Assembly (NCBI GenBank): GCA_964387355.1
Contig: CAYLWJ010000183.1
Span: 1-5,732, forward strand
Source of the DNA: Calidifonticultor sp964387355
GTDB taxonomy: Bacteria > Actinomycetota > Humimicrobiia > Humimicrobiales > Humimicrobiaceae
Length of the DNA: 5,732 nt
Reading direction: 5' to 3'
Of this stretch, positions 5,700-5,732 are shown piece after piece; within the stretch, counting starts at the first letter, position 1, and every line of letters starts with the position of its first letter. The notes below the pieces were generated by a model. The model saw only the letters and a list, made by a program, of their open reading frames with translations, made no database searches and was not told the DNA's origin. Position numbers and translations under genes: made by a program.

Positions 5700-5732
5700 G
5701 CAAATATATATTATATATTAAATATTCTATAC

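Noticed and set aside
1..5732. Insertion sequence, tRNA or rRNA gene
   Set aside because: I saw no transposase-like protein, no cloverleaf and no conserved rRNA segment on either strand.

Overview
This is a very AT-rich bacterial window with four protein genes and several long, almost pure A/T intergenic stretches. Two start codons have good Shine-Dalgarno sites, one intrinsic terminator is clear, and stops read normally under the standard bacterial code. The small single-cluster ferredoxin closely resembles the Thermotoga maritima type, which suggests an anaerobe or fermenter. Low GC and a PAS-GGDEF-HD-GYP protein would fit a clostridia-like lineage or an AT-rich uncultured phylum. I cannot place it more precisely, and no marker gene (rRNA, tRNA, ribosomal protein) is present.

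Layout. Positions 1-157 are an A/T leader with an inverted repeat, phased A-tracts and a GGAGGT ribosome site. They precede a + strand gene (158-1423) for a secreted, membrane-anchored beta-solenoid of bactofilin-like repeats. Its 3' region holds a cluster of degenerate ATGCATAA repeats, a strong hairpin terminator and a second A/T-only hairpin. On the - strand, converging on that terminator, is a 63-residue [4Fe-4S] ferredoxin (1851-1660). After a 477-base gene-free stretch comes a second - strand gene (3816-2329), a membrane-anchored beta-propeller with seven FG-GAP/VCBS calcium-type repeats. Diverging from it across 133 bases of A/T-only DNA is a + strand gene (3950-5539) for a soluble PAS-GGDEF-HD-GYP signalling protein. 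The last 193 bases hold palindromes and short tandem repeats but no gene.

How the parts may work together. Two of the four products are predicted to face outward: a beta-solenoid on a polytopic membrane domain and a calcium-type propeller on a single anchor. The propeller gene is divergent from a cyclic-di-GMP protein. That layout is compatible with c-di-GMP control of a surface protein, but this is inference from gene position only. The signalling protein has an intact GGDEF site and RxxD inhibitory site, while its HD-GYP half has lost several metal ligands, so it looks more like a synthase or sensor than a phosphodiesterase. The ferredoxin appears to be an independent housekeeping electron carrier. 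I do not see a complete new multi-gene system. The best leads are the degenerate HD-GYP domain, the GC island over the GGDEF domain, the 14-bp inverted repeat touching the start of that gene, and the 3' repeat cluster after the solenoid gene.
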